Of a DNA stretch of 23,165 bases, positions 1 through 9,010 are shown in pieces; position 1 is the stretch's first letter, and each line of letters starts with the position of its first letter. The notes beneath the pieces are model-generated. The model was not told the origin of the DNA. It did not search any database and was given only the letters and a program-made list of their open reading frames with translations. Source of the stretch: CAZJGG01 sp964545475 (GTDB lineage: Bacteria > Bacillota > Clostridia > Lachnospirales > JAISER01); NCBI GenBank assembly GCA_964545475.1, contig CAZJGG010000048.1, positions 1-23,165 of the forward strand. Reading direction: 5' to 3'. A program made the translations under genes and the position numbers.

Positions 1-451
1 CTAAAAAAACAAAAATGCTTTTAAAAGATATTTGGGAAACTTCCGGAATAAATTCAGTTTTTGCAATAACTAGGGTTGCAGAAATAATCATACCTACAAT
101 TACAGGCTTTAGCACAAAAAATATATTTTTAATATAAAGGGACTGTTTAAACTTGTTAATAAATTTTACAACAATAGTTACAATTATAAATGACGGCAAG
201 CTGACAGCCGCCGTTGCGGCTATTGCCCCTACGGTTTTAAGCTGAGTGTAACCAACATATGTTGCTAAATTTACAGCTATTGGCCCGGGGGTGATTTGAG
301 AAATTGCCACAATATCTGTAAATTCCGGCAGTGATAGCCAATTGTTTGATAAAACTTCTGACTGCAGCAGAGAAATCATAGAATAACCACCGCCGAAGTT
401 TAAGACCCCAATTTTTAAAAAACTAATAATAATTGCGGTTAATTCACTCAT
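1..451 (-). CDS. Chromate transporter (CHR family) half-protein, 3' part cut by window edge
   Basis: The frame is open from an ATG at 451 to the left edge, giving 150 codons with no stop, so the gene is truncated by the window and not shown to be broken. The translation starts MSELTAIIISFLKIG and contains FGGGYSMISLLQ and the ISQITPGPIAVNLATYVG motif, both typical of CHR (ChrA) domains; hydrophobic segments follow. Family knowledge: CHR proteins are inner-membrane anion transporters linked to chromate efflux, and Bacillota often carry two adjacent half-size genes that work together. Here the start lies 2 bp after the stop of the upstream CHR gene, with GGTG in that gene's end as SD. The physiological substrate is inferred only from the family. 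Confidence 0.88.
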   Translation of the reverse strand, partial: MSELTAIIISFLKIGVLNFGGGYSMISLLQSEVLSNNWLSLPEFTDIVAISQITPGPIAVNLATYVGYTQLKTVGAIAATAAVSLPSFIIVTIVVKFINKFKQSLYIKNIFFVLKPVIVGMIISATLVIAKTEFIPEVSQISFKSIFVFL

Positions 452-453
452 TT

Positions 454-1002
454 TTAACACCGCCTGCCTTTTGCCAAAGTTATAATAATACCTACAAATA
501 TTGCCCCGAATATTACATATTGTGGCAAAACTTTCGCAAAATATAATAAGACAGCTGATAATATACAAGCCGTCCACTGAAATTTATTTTTAACGTTTGT
601 TTTAAAAAGCCTAAAAACCGCCGAGAACATTAAAGCCACAACAGCCGCACGCAAACCCTTAAACGCCGCCATAACAATAGCGGCGTCTCTTATATTTTTA
701 AAAAACATTGCAATTAAAGTAATAATTACAAAAGACGGGGTAATAATGCCAAGAGTTGCTATAACACTGCCTAAAAGCCCACAAACATGCCCACCAACAG
801 CCGTGGCGGTGTTTATTGCAATAACTCCGGGCAGTGATTGCCCAATAGTTAAATAATCTGCCATTTCCTCATCAGTTGCCCATTTTTTAACATCCACAAC
901 TTCACGCTGGATTATTGAAAGCATGGCGTAACCGCCACCAAGAGTAAAAGCCCCGATTTTTAAAAAAGTTATATATAGGCTTAAAAGCGTTTTAATTTTC
1001 AT
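454..1002 (-). CDS. Chromate transporter (CHR family) half-protein, 182 aa
   Basis: The 182-aa product is mostly hydrophobic, about the usual length for a single-domain (short) CHR protein. It carries the family motifs TLGGGYAMLSIIQREV near residues 20-35 and IGQSLPGVIAINTATAVG near residues 53-70, then several membrane helices and a short basic C-terminus. ATG 1002 is preceded by GGATGGTG. The gene starts 13 bp after the thioesterase stop and is followed after 2 bp by a second CHR half-gene; such pairs are thought to form one heteromeric transporter. It is the fifth gene of the tilS-hpt-ftsH operon, an odd place for an anion efflux function. Chromate itself may not be the natural substrate. 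Confidence 0.88.
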   Translation of the reverse strand: MKIKTLLSLYITFLKIGAFTLGGGYAMLSIIQREVVDVKKWATDEEMADYLTIGQSLPGVIAINTATAVGGHVCGLLGSVIATLGIITPSFVIITLIAMFFKNIRDAAIVMAAFKGLRAAVVALMFSAVFRLFKTNVKNKFQWTACILSAVLLYFAKVLPQYVIFGAIFVGIIITLAKGRRC

Positions 1003-1015
1003 TACGCACCATCCG

Positions 1016-1405
1016 TTATAACTTAGACATAAATTTCTTTATGTCTATTATGAACCTTTCGTGTGTTCCGTATCCAATTTTTATTTCTTCGTTTCCGTTA
1101 TACATAAATGCTTCAATGTCAAAAGTAAGTTTTCTGCCGTCAATTGCATTAAGTTTTGCTTTTGCCATAACTTTTTTGCCAACAGCCGTTGCCGCAATGT
1201 GACTAATATTAACTTGCGTTCCAACTGTAGACTTACCCTCTTCTAAATATGGCTGAACAGCATTTAAAGCCGCATTTTCCATTAAAGCAATCATATATGG
1301 CGTTGATAAAACGTCAATACCGCCGCTTTTTAAAGAAGATGCCGTCATATCTTGGTTAACCGTTATTTCAACTTCTTTACAAAGACCTAATTCCAATCTT
1401 TCCAA
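1016..1405 (-). CDS. FlK-like acyl-CoA thioesterase, hot-dog fold, 129 aa
   Basis: The 129-aa product matches the small thioesterase family that includes fluoroacetyl-CoA thioesterase FlK: an early STPYMIALMENAAL segment (residues 34-47), then GTQVNISHIAATAVG (62-76) and a C-terminal GTHERFIID. Known members hydrolyse short acyl-CoA thioesters in the cytoplasm; the substrate here cannot be read from sequence. The start is a TTG at 1405 with GGAAG seven bases upstream; a second in-frame TTG at 1396 lacks a well-placed SD. The gene begins inside the 3' end of ftsH and overlaps it by 19 bp in another frame, so translation is probably coupled. No ATG is available in this frame near the start. Confidence 0.82.
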   Translation of the reverse strand: MERLELGLCKEVEITVNQDMTASSLKSGGIDVLSTPYMIALMENAALNAVQPYLEEGKSTVGTQVNISHIAATAVGKKVMAKAKLNAIDGRKLTFDIEAFMYNGNEEIKIGYGTHERFIIDIKKFMSKL

Positions 1406-3372
1406 GGGGCATCTTCCTTTTCAATTTCATTGTTTTCATTAGCTTCTTTTGCTTCTTTATCATCAGTATTTTCGCTTTTTTCTGAAGTTTTTTCCTCGTC
1501 GCTTCTGTTTGAAAGCATTTTGTTATCTCTTGTCTTATTAACAAGAGCTCCTTCAGGGAAAAATCCTCTAATTTCTTCACCAGTTACTTTTTCTTTTTCG
1601 ATAAGCAACTGGCTTATTTTATGCAAAACATCTTCATATTTTCTGAGTATTGCCAAAGCTTCTTTATATGCGTTATCAATAATTTTATTTATTTCATTAT
1701 CAATTTTTGTTGCAACGGATTCACTGTAATTTCTTGTATGGGCTAAATCTCTGCCGATAAACACTTCATCGTTATCGTCTCCAAACTGAATCGGTCCTAA
1801 GTCTGACATGCCGTACTTAGTAACCATTGCTCTGGCAAGCCCTGTTGCTCTCATAATATCGTTTGAAGCTCCAGATGTAATGTCTTGAAAAACTATTTCT
1901 TCTGCCGCTCTACCGCCTAAAAAGGTGATAATGTCATGTTCCATCTGTTTCTTGGACATAAACATTTTATCTTCACCAGGAATTGGCATGGTGTAGCCCC
2001 CGGCAAGCCCTGTAGGAATTATAGAAATCATATATGTTGGATCCATTTCCGTTAAAACTTCAAATAAAATTGCGTGGCCTGCTTCGTGATAAGCAGTTTC
2101 TCGTCTTTCTTTTTCAGAAATTACACGGCTTTTCTTCTCCGTGCCTATACCAATTTTAACAAAAGCTTTGCGCATTTCTTCCATGTCTATTTCTTTTTTA
2201 TTATTTCTTGCAGCAAGAAGCGCAGCTTCATTCATAAGGTTTTCCAAATCCGCTGGAGTAAAGCCGGATGTTGTTTGGGCAACAACTTTTAAATCAACTT
2301 CGGAGCTCACAACTTTACCTTTGCAGTGAACCTTTAAAACTTCCTCACGGCCTTTAACGTCCGGTTTGCCAACTACTACTCGTCTGTCAAAACGACCGGG
2401 GCGAAGTAAAGCCGGGTCTAAAATGTCCGGGCGGTTAGTAGCGGCGATAATAATTACGCCCTCGTTAACACCAAAGCCGTCCATTTCAACTAAAAGCTGG
2501 TTTAATGTTTGTTCTCTTTCGTCGTGTCCGCCCCCAAGCCCTGCACCTCTGCGGCGGCCTACGGCGTCAATTTCGTCTATAAAAACTATACAAGGAGTGC
2601 TTTTTTTCGCTTGTTCAAATAAATCTCTAACACGTGATGCACCAACACCAACAAACATTTCAACAAAGTCTGAACCTGAAATTGAGAAAAAAGGTACTCC
2701 TGCTTCTCCGGAACATGCCTTTGCCAAATATGTTTTACCAGTACCCGGAGGGCCCACAAGCAAAATGCCTTTTGGTATTCTTGCGCCAATATCAACGTAT
2801 TTTTTTGGGTTTTTCAAAAAGTCTACAATTTCTTCAAGCTCTTCTTTTTCTTCGTCCAGCCCAGCAACTTGGCTAAAAGTAATTTTGTTTTTGTCATCAA
2901 CGCTTACTTTTGCCTTGCTCTTACCAAAATTCATTACTCTGCCGCCGCCGCCTTGCATTTGCTGCAAAATAAACAATAGCAGAAAAACGGAAACAAGCAT
3001 TACTATAATTGTCGGTATGAGAGAGAAAAACCAGTTCGTTTTAGACGGTGACTTAGTAATAAGCTGTAGTTCCGGATTGGTTTTTTGCTCATCCATAACC
3101 TTTTGTGTAAAGGCATCCATTACAGGTATGTCTACTGTATTAAACTTTTCGTCTGTTATATAAACTTTTGCCTTACCTGCGTTGCTAATTTCGCTATCTC
3201 TTGAAAGCTCAAGCTTTAAAGGTTTGCCGCTGTCAACATCCTTAAGCAATTCAGAATAAGTATATGGCACGTCCGCTTCCGGCGGCTTCGTCATCCTTCC
3301 TGCTATAAGAACAGAAATGATACAAAGAAATATAATTATATATAATGAAAAACTTTTTGCGTACTTTTTCAA
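1387..3372 (-). CDS. ftsH: ATP-dependent zinc metalloprotease FtsH, 661 aa
   Basis: Membrane-anchored AAA+ protease that extracts and degrades membrane and misfolded proteins. From the chosen start: TM helix at about 8-25, an extracytoplasmic domain of about 85 residues, second TM at about 114-136, Walker A GPPGTGKT at 207-214, Walker B VFIDEID at 263-269, a second region of homology ending RPGRFDR near 330, zinc motif HEAGH at 429-433, and the third zinc ligand Asp in SGASNDIMRAT near 505. The last 45 residues are a highly charged, probably disordered tail. The frame is open to a TTG at 3390, but AAAGGAG at 3387-3381 lies eight bases before the TTG at 3372, which gives the usual short N-terminus (MKKYAKSF). 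Start 3372 is therefore preferred. It lies 31 bp downstream of hpt, as in many Bacillota. Confidence 0.97.
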   Translation of the reverse strand: MKKYAKSFSLYIIIFLCIISVLIAGRMTKPPEADVPYTYSELLKDVDSGKPLKLELSRDSEISNAGKAKVYITDEKFNTVDIPVMDAFTQKVMDEQKTNPELQLITKSPSKTNWFFSLIPTIIVMLVSVFLLLFILQQMQGGGGRVMNFGKSKAKVSVDDKNKITFSQVAGLDEEKEELEEIVDFLKNPKKYVDIGARIPKGILLVGPPGTGKTYLAKACSGEAGVPFFSISGSDFVEMFVGVGASRVRDLFEQAKKSTPCIVFIDEIDAVGRRRGAGLGGGHDEREQTLNQLLVEMDGFGVNEGVIIIAATNRPDILDPALLRPGRFDRRVVVGKPDVKGREEVLKVHCKGKVVSSEVDLKVVAQTTSGFTPADLENLMNEAALLAARNNKKEIDMEEMRKAFVKIGIGTEKKSRVISEKERRETAYHEAGHAILFEVLTEMDPTYMISIIPTGLAGGYTMPIPGEDKMFMSKKQMEHDIITFLGGRAAEEIVFQDITSGASNDIMRATGLARAMVTKYGMSDLGPIQFGDDNDEVFIGRDLAHTRNYSESVATKIDNEINKIIDNAYKEALAILRKYEDVLHKISQLLIEKEKVTGEEIRGFFPEGALVNKTRDNKMLSNRSDEEKTSEKSENTDDKEAKEANENNEIEKEDAPWKDWN

Positions 3373-3403
3373 TGCATTTGCTCCTTTCAATACATTATGT
3401 ATT

Positions 3404-3940
3404 TTATTCTTCTTCTACAAATTTTAGCTCGCCGATATAAGGCAGATTACGGTATTTTTGCGCATAGTCAAGCCCATAACCAACAGCGAAAACATCTTCT
3501 ATTTTAAAACCAACATAATCCGGCTCGCAAGAACCATCTTCCCTGCGTTCGTATTTGTCTAAAAGCGCACAAATTTTAAGGCTTAAAGGGTTTTGAGCAT
3601 ATAAATGCTTTTTAAGATGTGTAAGTGTTCTGCCGGTGTCTATAATATCTTCAACAAGCAGTACATGTTTGCCTGTTATAGGCTTTGCAAGGTCTTTTAC
3701 AATTTTTATAACTCCGCTTGATTGGGTTGAATCTCCGTAGCTGGATATTTCCATAAAGTCCATTTCAATAAGAATATCCATTTCTCTTGCTAAATCCACC
3801 ATAAACATTACACCGCCCCGCAAAATGCAAATAAGCGTTAGGCTATCGGTGTTAAATTCGGATATTATTTGCTTTGCAAGCTCCTTTACCCGTTTTTCTA
3901 TTTCCTCTTTTGTTATAAAAGGGGTTATTACTTCTTTCAT
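3404..3940 (-). CDS. hpt: Hypoxanthine phosphoribosyltransferase, 178 aa
   Basis: Purine salvage enzyme that makes IMP (and usually GMP) from hypoxanthine or guanine plus PRPP. The PRPP-binding signature VEDIIDTGRTL is at residues 96-106, the ILRGG loop at 39-43, the flexible-loop segment MEISSYGDSTQSSG at 63-76, and the base-contacting region DVFAVGYGLDYAQKYRNLPYI near the end; the length is normal. The reading frame runs upstream to 4030, but the extra 30 residues overlap tilS and have no homology to the family. ATG 3940 has a perfect AGGAGG nine bases upstream, which decides the start. It sits between tilS and ftsH, the classic Bacillota order. The tilS stop is 28 bp upstream. Confidence 0.97.
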   Translation of the reverse strand: MKEVITPFITKEEIEKRVKELAKQIISEFNTDSLTLICILRGGVMFMVDLAREMDILIEMDFMEISSYGDSTQSSGVIKIVKDLAKPITGKHVLLVEDIIDTGRTLTHLKKHLYAQNPLSLKICALLDKYERREDGSCEPDYVGFKIEDVFAVGYGLDYAQKYRNLPYIGELKFVEEE

Positions 3941-3968
3941 TAATGAATGCCTCCTGATTTTAAAGTTA

Positions 3969-5342
3969 TTAAGGTGTATTCCATATATGAACAAATAGAT
4001 TTTTCTCGCCGTTTGCTTTATAATTTTCATTGACGATTAGCTTATCATCAATTATCATTAAAACCTCTGAATCATCAGCTAACAAGGCAAGACTGTTTCT
4101 TTTATGAACCGGGATTTTCAAATCTTTTAAATAATCTGAAATTTTTTTATGCCCACCCATAGACTTAATAAAAACAGCATCTCCTTTTTTACGGCTTCTT
4201 ACACATAAACCGCTAGAACCAATAAATTTTATTTTATCATAGTTAATGTTCTTAGTACAACATGGATTTTTGGCGCATTTAATTTCTTCATCATAAATTC
4301 CTATAGTTTTACCAATTTCTTTAATGTAAACCCCATTATTAATTGTCAAATTATAACAATACTCAGGGGTTTTAATGTCATTTTTATATACATACAAAAC
4401 ATTGTAGTAGTGAGAAACTTTGATATTATTTAGCAAATTGACGGTAATTCCGGATTTTTTAAAAATCATTTCCTCAATGCTTGTTATGTGTTTAAAAGAT
4501 ACGTCAACACACCCCGGCATAAAGCTTTCAAGGGCAATTCTTAAAACTCTTCTAAGAATTGGGGGTTCAAGTTGTTTAAGCTTAATTATATCCAAACTGC
4601 CCTCTTCTATTAAGCATTCCTCATAAGCTTTTACTGCAAGCTTGTCCAAAAAACGGTTGTCTTCTGCGCAAATTTTTGCGCTTTGGGCAAAAACATCACT
4701 TACAGATGGGTTTAATTCTTTTTCAATAAGAGGCAAAAGTCTTAATCTAATAAAGTTCCTAGTGTAATTATCATTAAAATTGGTTTCATCATTAACATAT
4801 TTTATATTATTGTTTTCTAAATATCTTTCAATGTCTTTTCTGTTTACATCAAGCAAAGGGCGGATAATATCTCCATTTTTATATTGAATGGCTGATAAAC
4901 CGTTAAGCCCGCTTCCCCTTATTACACGCATTAAAAAAGTTTCGGCGTTATCGTTTTTGTGGTGAGCCACAGCTATTTTGTCTGCTTTTTTCAGCTCTAA
5001 AACTTCCTTAAAAGCCTGCTTTCTTGCAATTCTTCCTGCGTTTTCAACAGTTGTTTTTAGTTCCTTTGCCATCTCGGGAACGTTATAACGGTAAATTAAC
5101 AGTTCTACACCAAGACCTTCGCACATTTCTTTAACAAAAGCTTCGTCTTTATCCGCTGTTTCCCCTCTTATGCCGTGGTTTACATGAACGGCGTAAATTC
5201 TTAATTTATATTTATTCCTCACTTTTAGTAAAAGGTTAAGAAGGCATACGGAGTCCGCTCCGCCGGAAACACCTACAATAATTCCGTCATTTTCTTTAAT
5301 TAAACTATTCTTTTTTAATGTGTTTAAAAATATATTTATCAT
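3969..5342 (-). CDS. tilS: tRNA(Ile)-lysidine synthetase, 457 aa
   Basis: Converts C34 of the tRNA-Ile CAU anticodon to lysidine using ATP and lysine, which makes AUA decoding possible; it is essential in most bacteria. The N-terminal PP-loop SGGADS is at residues 26-31. It is followed by VHVNHGIRGE (residues 53-62), the AVAHHKNDNAETFLMRVIRGSG region, and a C-terminal TilS domain that ends after SRKKGDAVFIKSMGGHKKISDYLKD-like elements. ATG 5342 has AAAGGAAG a few bases upstream. It is the first gene of the minus-strand operon and has a promoter-like sequence at 5386-5414. The divergent gene at 5501 starts 158 bp away. Confidence 0.96.
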   Translation of the reverse strand: MINIFLNTLKKNSLIKENDGIIVGVSGGADSVCLLNLLLKVRNKYKLRIYAVHVNHGIRGETADKDEAFVKEMCEGLGVELLIYRYNVPEMAKELKTTVENAGRIARKQAFKEVLELKKADKIAVAHHKNDNAETFLMRVIRGSGLNGLSAIQYKNGDIIRPLLDVNRKDIERYLENNNIKYVNDETNFNDNYTRNFIRLRLLPLIEKELNPSVSDVFAQSAKICAEDNRFLDKLAVKAYEECLIEEGSLDIIKLKQLEPPILRRVLRIALESFMPGCVDVSFKHITSIEEMIFKKSGITVNLLNNIKVSHYYNVLYVYKNDIKTPEYCYNLTINNGVYIKEIGKTIGIYDEEIKCAKNPCCTKNINYDKIKFIGSSGLCVRSRKKGDAVFIKSMGGHKKISDYLKDLKIPVHKRNSLALLADDSEVLMIIDDKLIVNENYKANGEKNLFVHIWNTP

Positions 5343-5385
5343 ATAGCTTCCTTTGCTTAAAGCACTGATGTTTAGAGCCTATCAT

Positions 5386-5414
5386 ATAGTATCACAATTT
5401 TATTAATATAACAA
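5386..5414 (-). promoter_or_regulatory. Putative sigma-A promoter of the tilS-hpt-ftsH operon
   Basis: Read on the minus strand, TTGTTA (5414-5409) and TACTAT (5391-5386) are separated by 17 bases, and the region lies 44 bases before the tilS ATG. Each hexamer matches the consensus at four of six positions, so the call rests mainly on spacing and place. Confidence 0.45.
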
Positions 5415-5445
5415 ACATATTTTTAATCGAAACATTTTTATAAAC

Positions 5446-5474
5446 TTGCCCATATAGTTAAAATATAGTATAAT
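5446..5474 (+). promoter_or_regulatory. Putative sigma-A promoter of the 5501-19463 gene run
   Basis: TTGCCC at 5446-5451 and a perfect TATAAT at 5469-5474 are separated by 17 bases. The predicted transcript start is near 5481, about 20 bases before the ATG at 5501, leaving room for the AAGGTG ribosome binding site at 5491-5496. Confidence 0.65.
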
Positions 5475-5500
5475 ATTGAAAATTCAGAAAAAGGTGAATT

Positions 5501-7681
5501 ATGAAAACTAAATTTATAATATTAGTTCCGTTTTTTGTTTTATTAATTAGCTGTATTCCTACATATGCAAAAGAGGCTTTAAATGAAAACAGCATTGCTT
5601 CCGCAATGGTGTCTTCCGGTCTTACAAATATAGAATACTTTAACGATGTAAACAACCCTGCATCAAGGCTTGATTTTACACTAATCCTTTTAAACATTTA
5701 CGAAAGCGCCAGCCAAAACGCCGCTCTTCCCATAACAAATACGTTTAAAGATTTAAAAAGTTCTCCTTATTCAGCACAAATTGAAAAAGCTTATAAACTC
5801 GGTCTAGTTAACGGAACAGGCTCTACAACCTTTTCTCCAAGCTCCGGCGTTACAAGAGAGCAAGCTGCATTTTTAATTATAAATTTTATTGATAAAATGA
5901 ATGCTAACATCGCTCCATCTAACGTTAGAGTAAACTTTACAGACAGCAATGATATTGCAGATTATGCTGTTTCCAGCGTATCCCGCTGTGTTTCCAACGG
6001 ATTTATGGAAGAATACAGCGAAAATGAATTTGCCCCAAAGGTATTTTTATCCAAGGAAGAGGCAATTATTTTATTATATAAACTTGCGGATAAATTAGAA
6101 ATTACAAAAAAACCTCCCTCTCAATCCGTGTTAATAAATTACGACAGAGGTAACGATTTTTATGTGTATGAAAATAATGCTTTTTTCCTGCAAAACAATA
6201 AGCTTTATATGCTTAATTTAAAAAACAAAGACCCTATTCCACAAACCCTTATAGACAGCACAATAACTGCCGCTCACGTTGAGGACGGCATAATTTACGC
6301 CGTTGAGCAGCTGACTGAATCAAAATCCCAGCTTATAACAATAAACATAAATACAGCAGAAAAAACAGTTATAACCCCCCTTGTGACAGGCTGTTCCCTC
6401 GCCTTTGAAGACGGATATATATACGTAATCTCCGGCTACAAATACGTTTATAAAATGAAAACAGACGGCTCTTTCGCTTCAACTGTTTTTAACAGCCCAA
6501 CCAGAATATGGGATTTACATGTTCACAACGGTTATGTCTATTTTAATAAAGATAGAACAGGTCTTGTCCGCATAAAATCTAACGCAACCGAACAAAGCGT
6601 TATTACAGAAAAAGCACCTGAAAAATTCACTATAAACAATTCTTTAATATATTTGCTTTATAACACGGAGGCCGCCGACAGCCAGCATACCCCTTACGAC
6701 CTTTATTACGCCGACTTATCGCAGCAAAAGCATAAAATAGAAAAAATACTTGAAAGAATATCTAACGTATATTCAACTGAATATGGTGTTTTTGCTTATA
6801 ACGGCGAACCTTTAGACTCAAATTCCGTTTACTCACTTAAAGGAAATACGACGCAAAGAATAAACACTAGCGGTATAAAGCTTTTAACCCAAAATAACGC
6901 TCAAAATCTAAGGTTCACTCGGGACGGCAAGCTTTATTTTTCCGTATTTAAGCCTGTTTCCCTTGATGATGTTCTCGACAATCAAGTTTATCAGTACACA
7001 AATGTTATTGATTTAAAAACCGGAATAGCAGACAGCTTAACAAGCGGCGGCGCAGTAATCCACAGCTATAAGGAGCTTGAAACGGTTTATAATAAAATGC
7101 CTTACAGATTTTTCTCTAAAATTGATAAAAAAGACAAGGCAATTATTTTAAAAGCTGATCAAGTATATAAAGAAATTATAAAAGGCAATCAAACCGAGGC
7201 GCAAAAAGAAAAAGCTATTCATGACTACATTGTTTCAACTACCTCTTATTCAATAAATTCAGTTACAACAGAACCTGTAACTAAAACATATTCTTTTTAC
7301 TCAAACAACTTTAACCCCACTTATTTAAGCAATTTTCATGAGGATATTTACACCCCTTACGGCGTTTTGCTTAACAAAAAGGCTGTTTGCCAAGGTTATT
7401 CCGAAACTATGAAAATGCTTTTGACAATGGCCGGCATAGAATGCTATTATGTAACAGGGGTTGCAATGTCTGGTGGAAAATATTATAATCATGCTTGGAA
7501 TATTGTAAAAATTAGCGGAAATTATTACCATGTTGATTCAACGTGGGATGATACCGTCCCTGATGTTTCTAACAAAGTTTTATACAGATTTTTTAACCTT
7601 ACAGATGAGCAAATTTCAAAAACCCACAAAATCAATGAAACACAGGTTTATCCTAAATGTGTTACCGTTTGGAGTAATTAA
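5501..7681 (+). CDS. Exported SLH-domain protein with transglutaminase-like C-terminus, 726 aa
   Basis: The N-terminus has two Lys, then a hydrophobic stretch; cleavage could follow TYA at 21-23, but LISC at 15-18 also fits a lipobox, so the anchor mode is open. Residues 40-200 hold SLH repeats: one degenerate and two clear (FKDLKSSPYSAQIEKAYKLG near 82-101 and FTDSNDIADYAVSSVSRCVS near 146-165), which in other proteins bind secondary wall polymers. Residues 215-520 are short repeats of the DUF5050 / propeller type, such as GYIYVISG and GYVYFNKD. Residues 560-726 are a transglutaminase-like fold with the triad C630 (KAVCQGYSE), H664 (NHAWNIV) and D679 (HVDSTWDD). This module may act as protease or peptidoglycan-related amidase; the reaction is not known. 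The stop abuts the rsmB ATG. Confidence 0.88.
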   Translation: MKTKFIILVPFFVLLISCIPTYAKEALNENSIASAMVSSGLTNIEYFNDVNNPASRLDFTLILLNIYESASQNAALPITNTFKDLKSSPYSAQIEKAYKLGLVNGTGSTTFSPSSGVTREQAAFLIINFIDKMNANIAPSNVRVNFTDSNDIADYAVSSVSRCVSNGFMEEYSENEFAPKVFLSKEEAIILLYKLADKLEITKKPPSQSVLINYDRGNDFYVYENNAFFLQNNKLYMLNLKNKDPIPQTLIDSTITAAHVEDGIIYAVEQLTESKSQLITININTAEKTVITPLVTGCSLAFEDGYIYVISGYKYVYKMKTDGSFASTVFNSPTRIWDLHVHNGYVYFNKDRTGLVRIKSNATEQSVITEKAPEKFTINNSLIYLLYNTEAADSQHTPYDLYYADLSQQKHKIEKILERISNVYSTEYGVFAYNGEPLDSNSVYSLKGNTTQRINTSGIKLLTQNNAQNLRFTRDGKLYFSVFKPVSLDDVLDNQVYQYTNVIDLKTGIADSLTSGGAVIHSYKELETVYNKMPYRFFSKIDKKDKAIILKADQVYKEIIKGNQTEAQKEKAIHDYIVSTTSYSINSVTTEPVTKTYSFYSNNFNPTYLSNFHEDIYTPYGVLLNKKAVCQGYSETMKMLLTMAGIECYYVTGVAMSGGKYYNHAWNIVKISGNYYHVDSTWDDTVPDVSNKVLYRFFNLTDEQISKTHKINETQVYPKCVTVWSN

Positions 7682-8956
7682 ATGACAAGAGAGTATGCCG
7701 TTAAGGCGTTAATTGAAATAACAGAAAACAAAGGTTACAATAGCATTGTTTTAAGAAAATATTTGTCAGACGATAACCTATCAGTCAGAGATAAAGCCTT
7801 TATTACAGAAATTGTTAACGGATGTTTAAGAAATTTAATTTATTTGGATTATGTAATAAATTCCTTTTCAAAAACCCAGACAAAAAAGATGAAGCCTTTT
7901 ATTCTTGCCGTTTTAAGGGTTTGTGTATATCAGCTTATATTTATGGATAAAACTCCGGCTCATGCCGCTTGCAACGAAGCCATTATTCTTGTTAAAAAAA
8001 GAGGGTTTACAAACCTTGCCCCTTTTGTTAACGGAGTTTTACGAAATATTTCAAGAGGCTGGGAAAACGTTGAAATGCCTAAAGATAAAGCAGAAAGCAT
8101 TTCTGTAAAATATTCTTGCCCTAAATGGATTGTTGATTATTGGCTTACTTTTTTAGATTTTGACACAGTTGTAAAAATGGCAGAAGCTAACATTAAACGC
8201 CCGGAAGTTTCCATTGCTGTAAACACGCTTAAAACAACAAAAGCAGAACTTATAAATTTGCTTACAGAAGAAAATGTAGAGGTTTTAGACAGTAATTCAG
8301 ACGGGGTTCTATATATTTCCCATACAAGCGACATAACCTCCCTTAAATGTTATCAACAGGGGCTGTTTTTTGTAGTTGACACGGGAGCTTTTGAAGTTGT
8401 TAACAAAACCGGAATTAAACCGGGCGCAACTGTAATGGATGTTTGTGCCGCCCCCGGAGGAAAGTCTTTTCTTTCAGCGATACAAATGGAAAACAAAGGT
8501 AGAGTGCTGTCTTTTGACATACACGAGCACAAAATTAAGCTCATTGAAAACACAGCCGAAAGGCTTGGCATTAATATAATTGAAGCTTCTATAAACGACG
8601 GCTGTAAAGTTAATGAAAAATATGAAAACTCCGTTGATTATTTAATACTTGATGCGCCTTGCTCCGGCTTAGGTGTGCTTAAGAAAAAGCCGGATATAAA
8701 ATATACAAAAACTATGGAGGATGTAAAATCCCTTGGAGAAATACAAAGGCAAATGTTAAGCGTTTGTCAAGGCTACATCCGGCAAGGAGGAATATTAACT
8801 TATTCTACATGCACTGTATCCTCCATAGAAAACCAGCAAAATATTGAATGGTTCTTAAAAAACTATAACTACAAGTTAATAACCCTATACGACAAATATT
8901 TACCTCACCTTTATCGGGGTGATGGATTTTTTATTGCAATAATGGAAAAATTATGA
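7682..8956 (+). CDS. rsmB: 16S rRNA (cytosine-967 C5)-methyltransferase, 424 aa
   Basis: SAM-dependent enzyme that makes m5C967 in 16S rRNA (E. coli numbering). Residues 1-140 form the NusB-like RNA-binding domain, with motifs such as RVCVYQLIFMD and APFVNGVLRN. The methyltransferase domain has the SAM loop DVCAAPGGKS at 253-262, motif IV DAPCSGLG at 324-331 (C327) and motif VI YSTCT at 374-378 with the catalytic C377. The length is typical. ATG 7682 follows the previous stop directly; its SD (GGAG at 7671-7674) lies in the end of the SLH gene, which implies translational coupling. It opens the conserved rsmB-rlmN-stp-prkC-rsgA-rpe-thiN order. Confidence 0.96.
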   Translation: MTREYAVKALIEITENKGYNSIVLRKYLSDDNLSVRDKAFITEIVNGCLRNLIYLDYVINSFSKTQTKKMKPFILAVLRVCVYQLIFMDKTPAHAACNEAIILVKKRGFTNLAPFVNGVLRNISRGWENVEMPKDKAESISVKYSCPKWIVDYWLTFLDFDTVVKMAEANIKRPEVSIAVNTLKTTKAELINLLTEENVEVLDSNSDGVLYISHTSDITSLKCYQQGLFFVVDTGAFEVVNKTGIKPGATVMDVCAAPGGKSFLSAIQMENKGRVLSFDIHEHKIKLIENTAERLGINIIEASINDGCKVNEKYENSVDYLILDAPCSGLGVLKKKPDIKYTKTMEDVKSLGEIQRQMLSVCQGYIRQGGILTYSTCTVSSIENQQNIEWFLKNYNYKLITLYDKYLPHLYRGDGFFIAIMEKL

Positions 8957-9010
8957 TAATTTAGTAAGCACTGATTAAGTCAGATGCAAATACTTATTTG
9001 GAGATTTTTA

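Noticed and set aside
1..451. Truncated CHR gene as a pseudogene
   Set aside because: The frame is open to the window edge with all expected motifs, so the truncation is due to the window.
2366..3163. 265-codon open frame on the plus strand
   Set aside because: It lies wholly antisense to ftsH, has no SD or family motif, and its Ser/Pro-rich product is a mirror of the AAA+ coding sequence.
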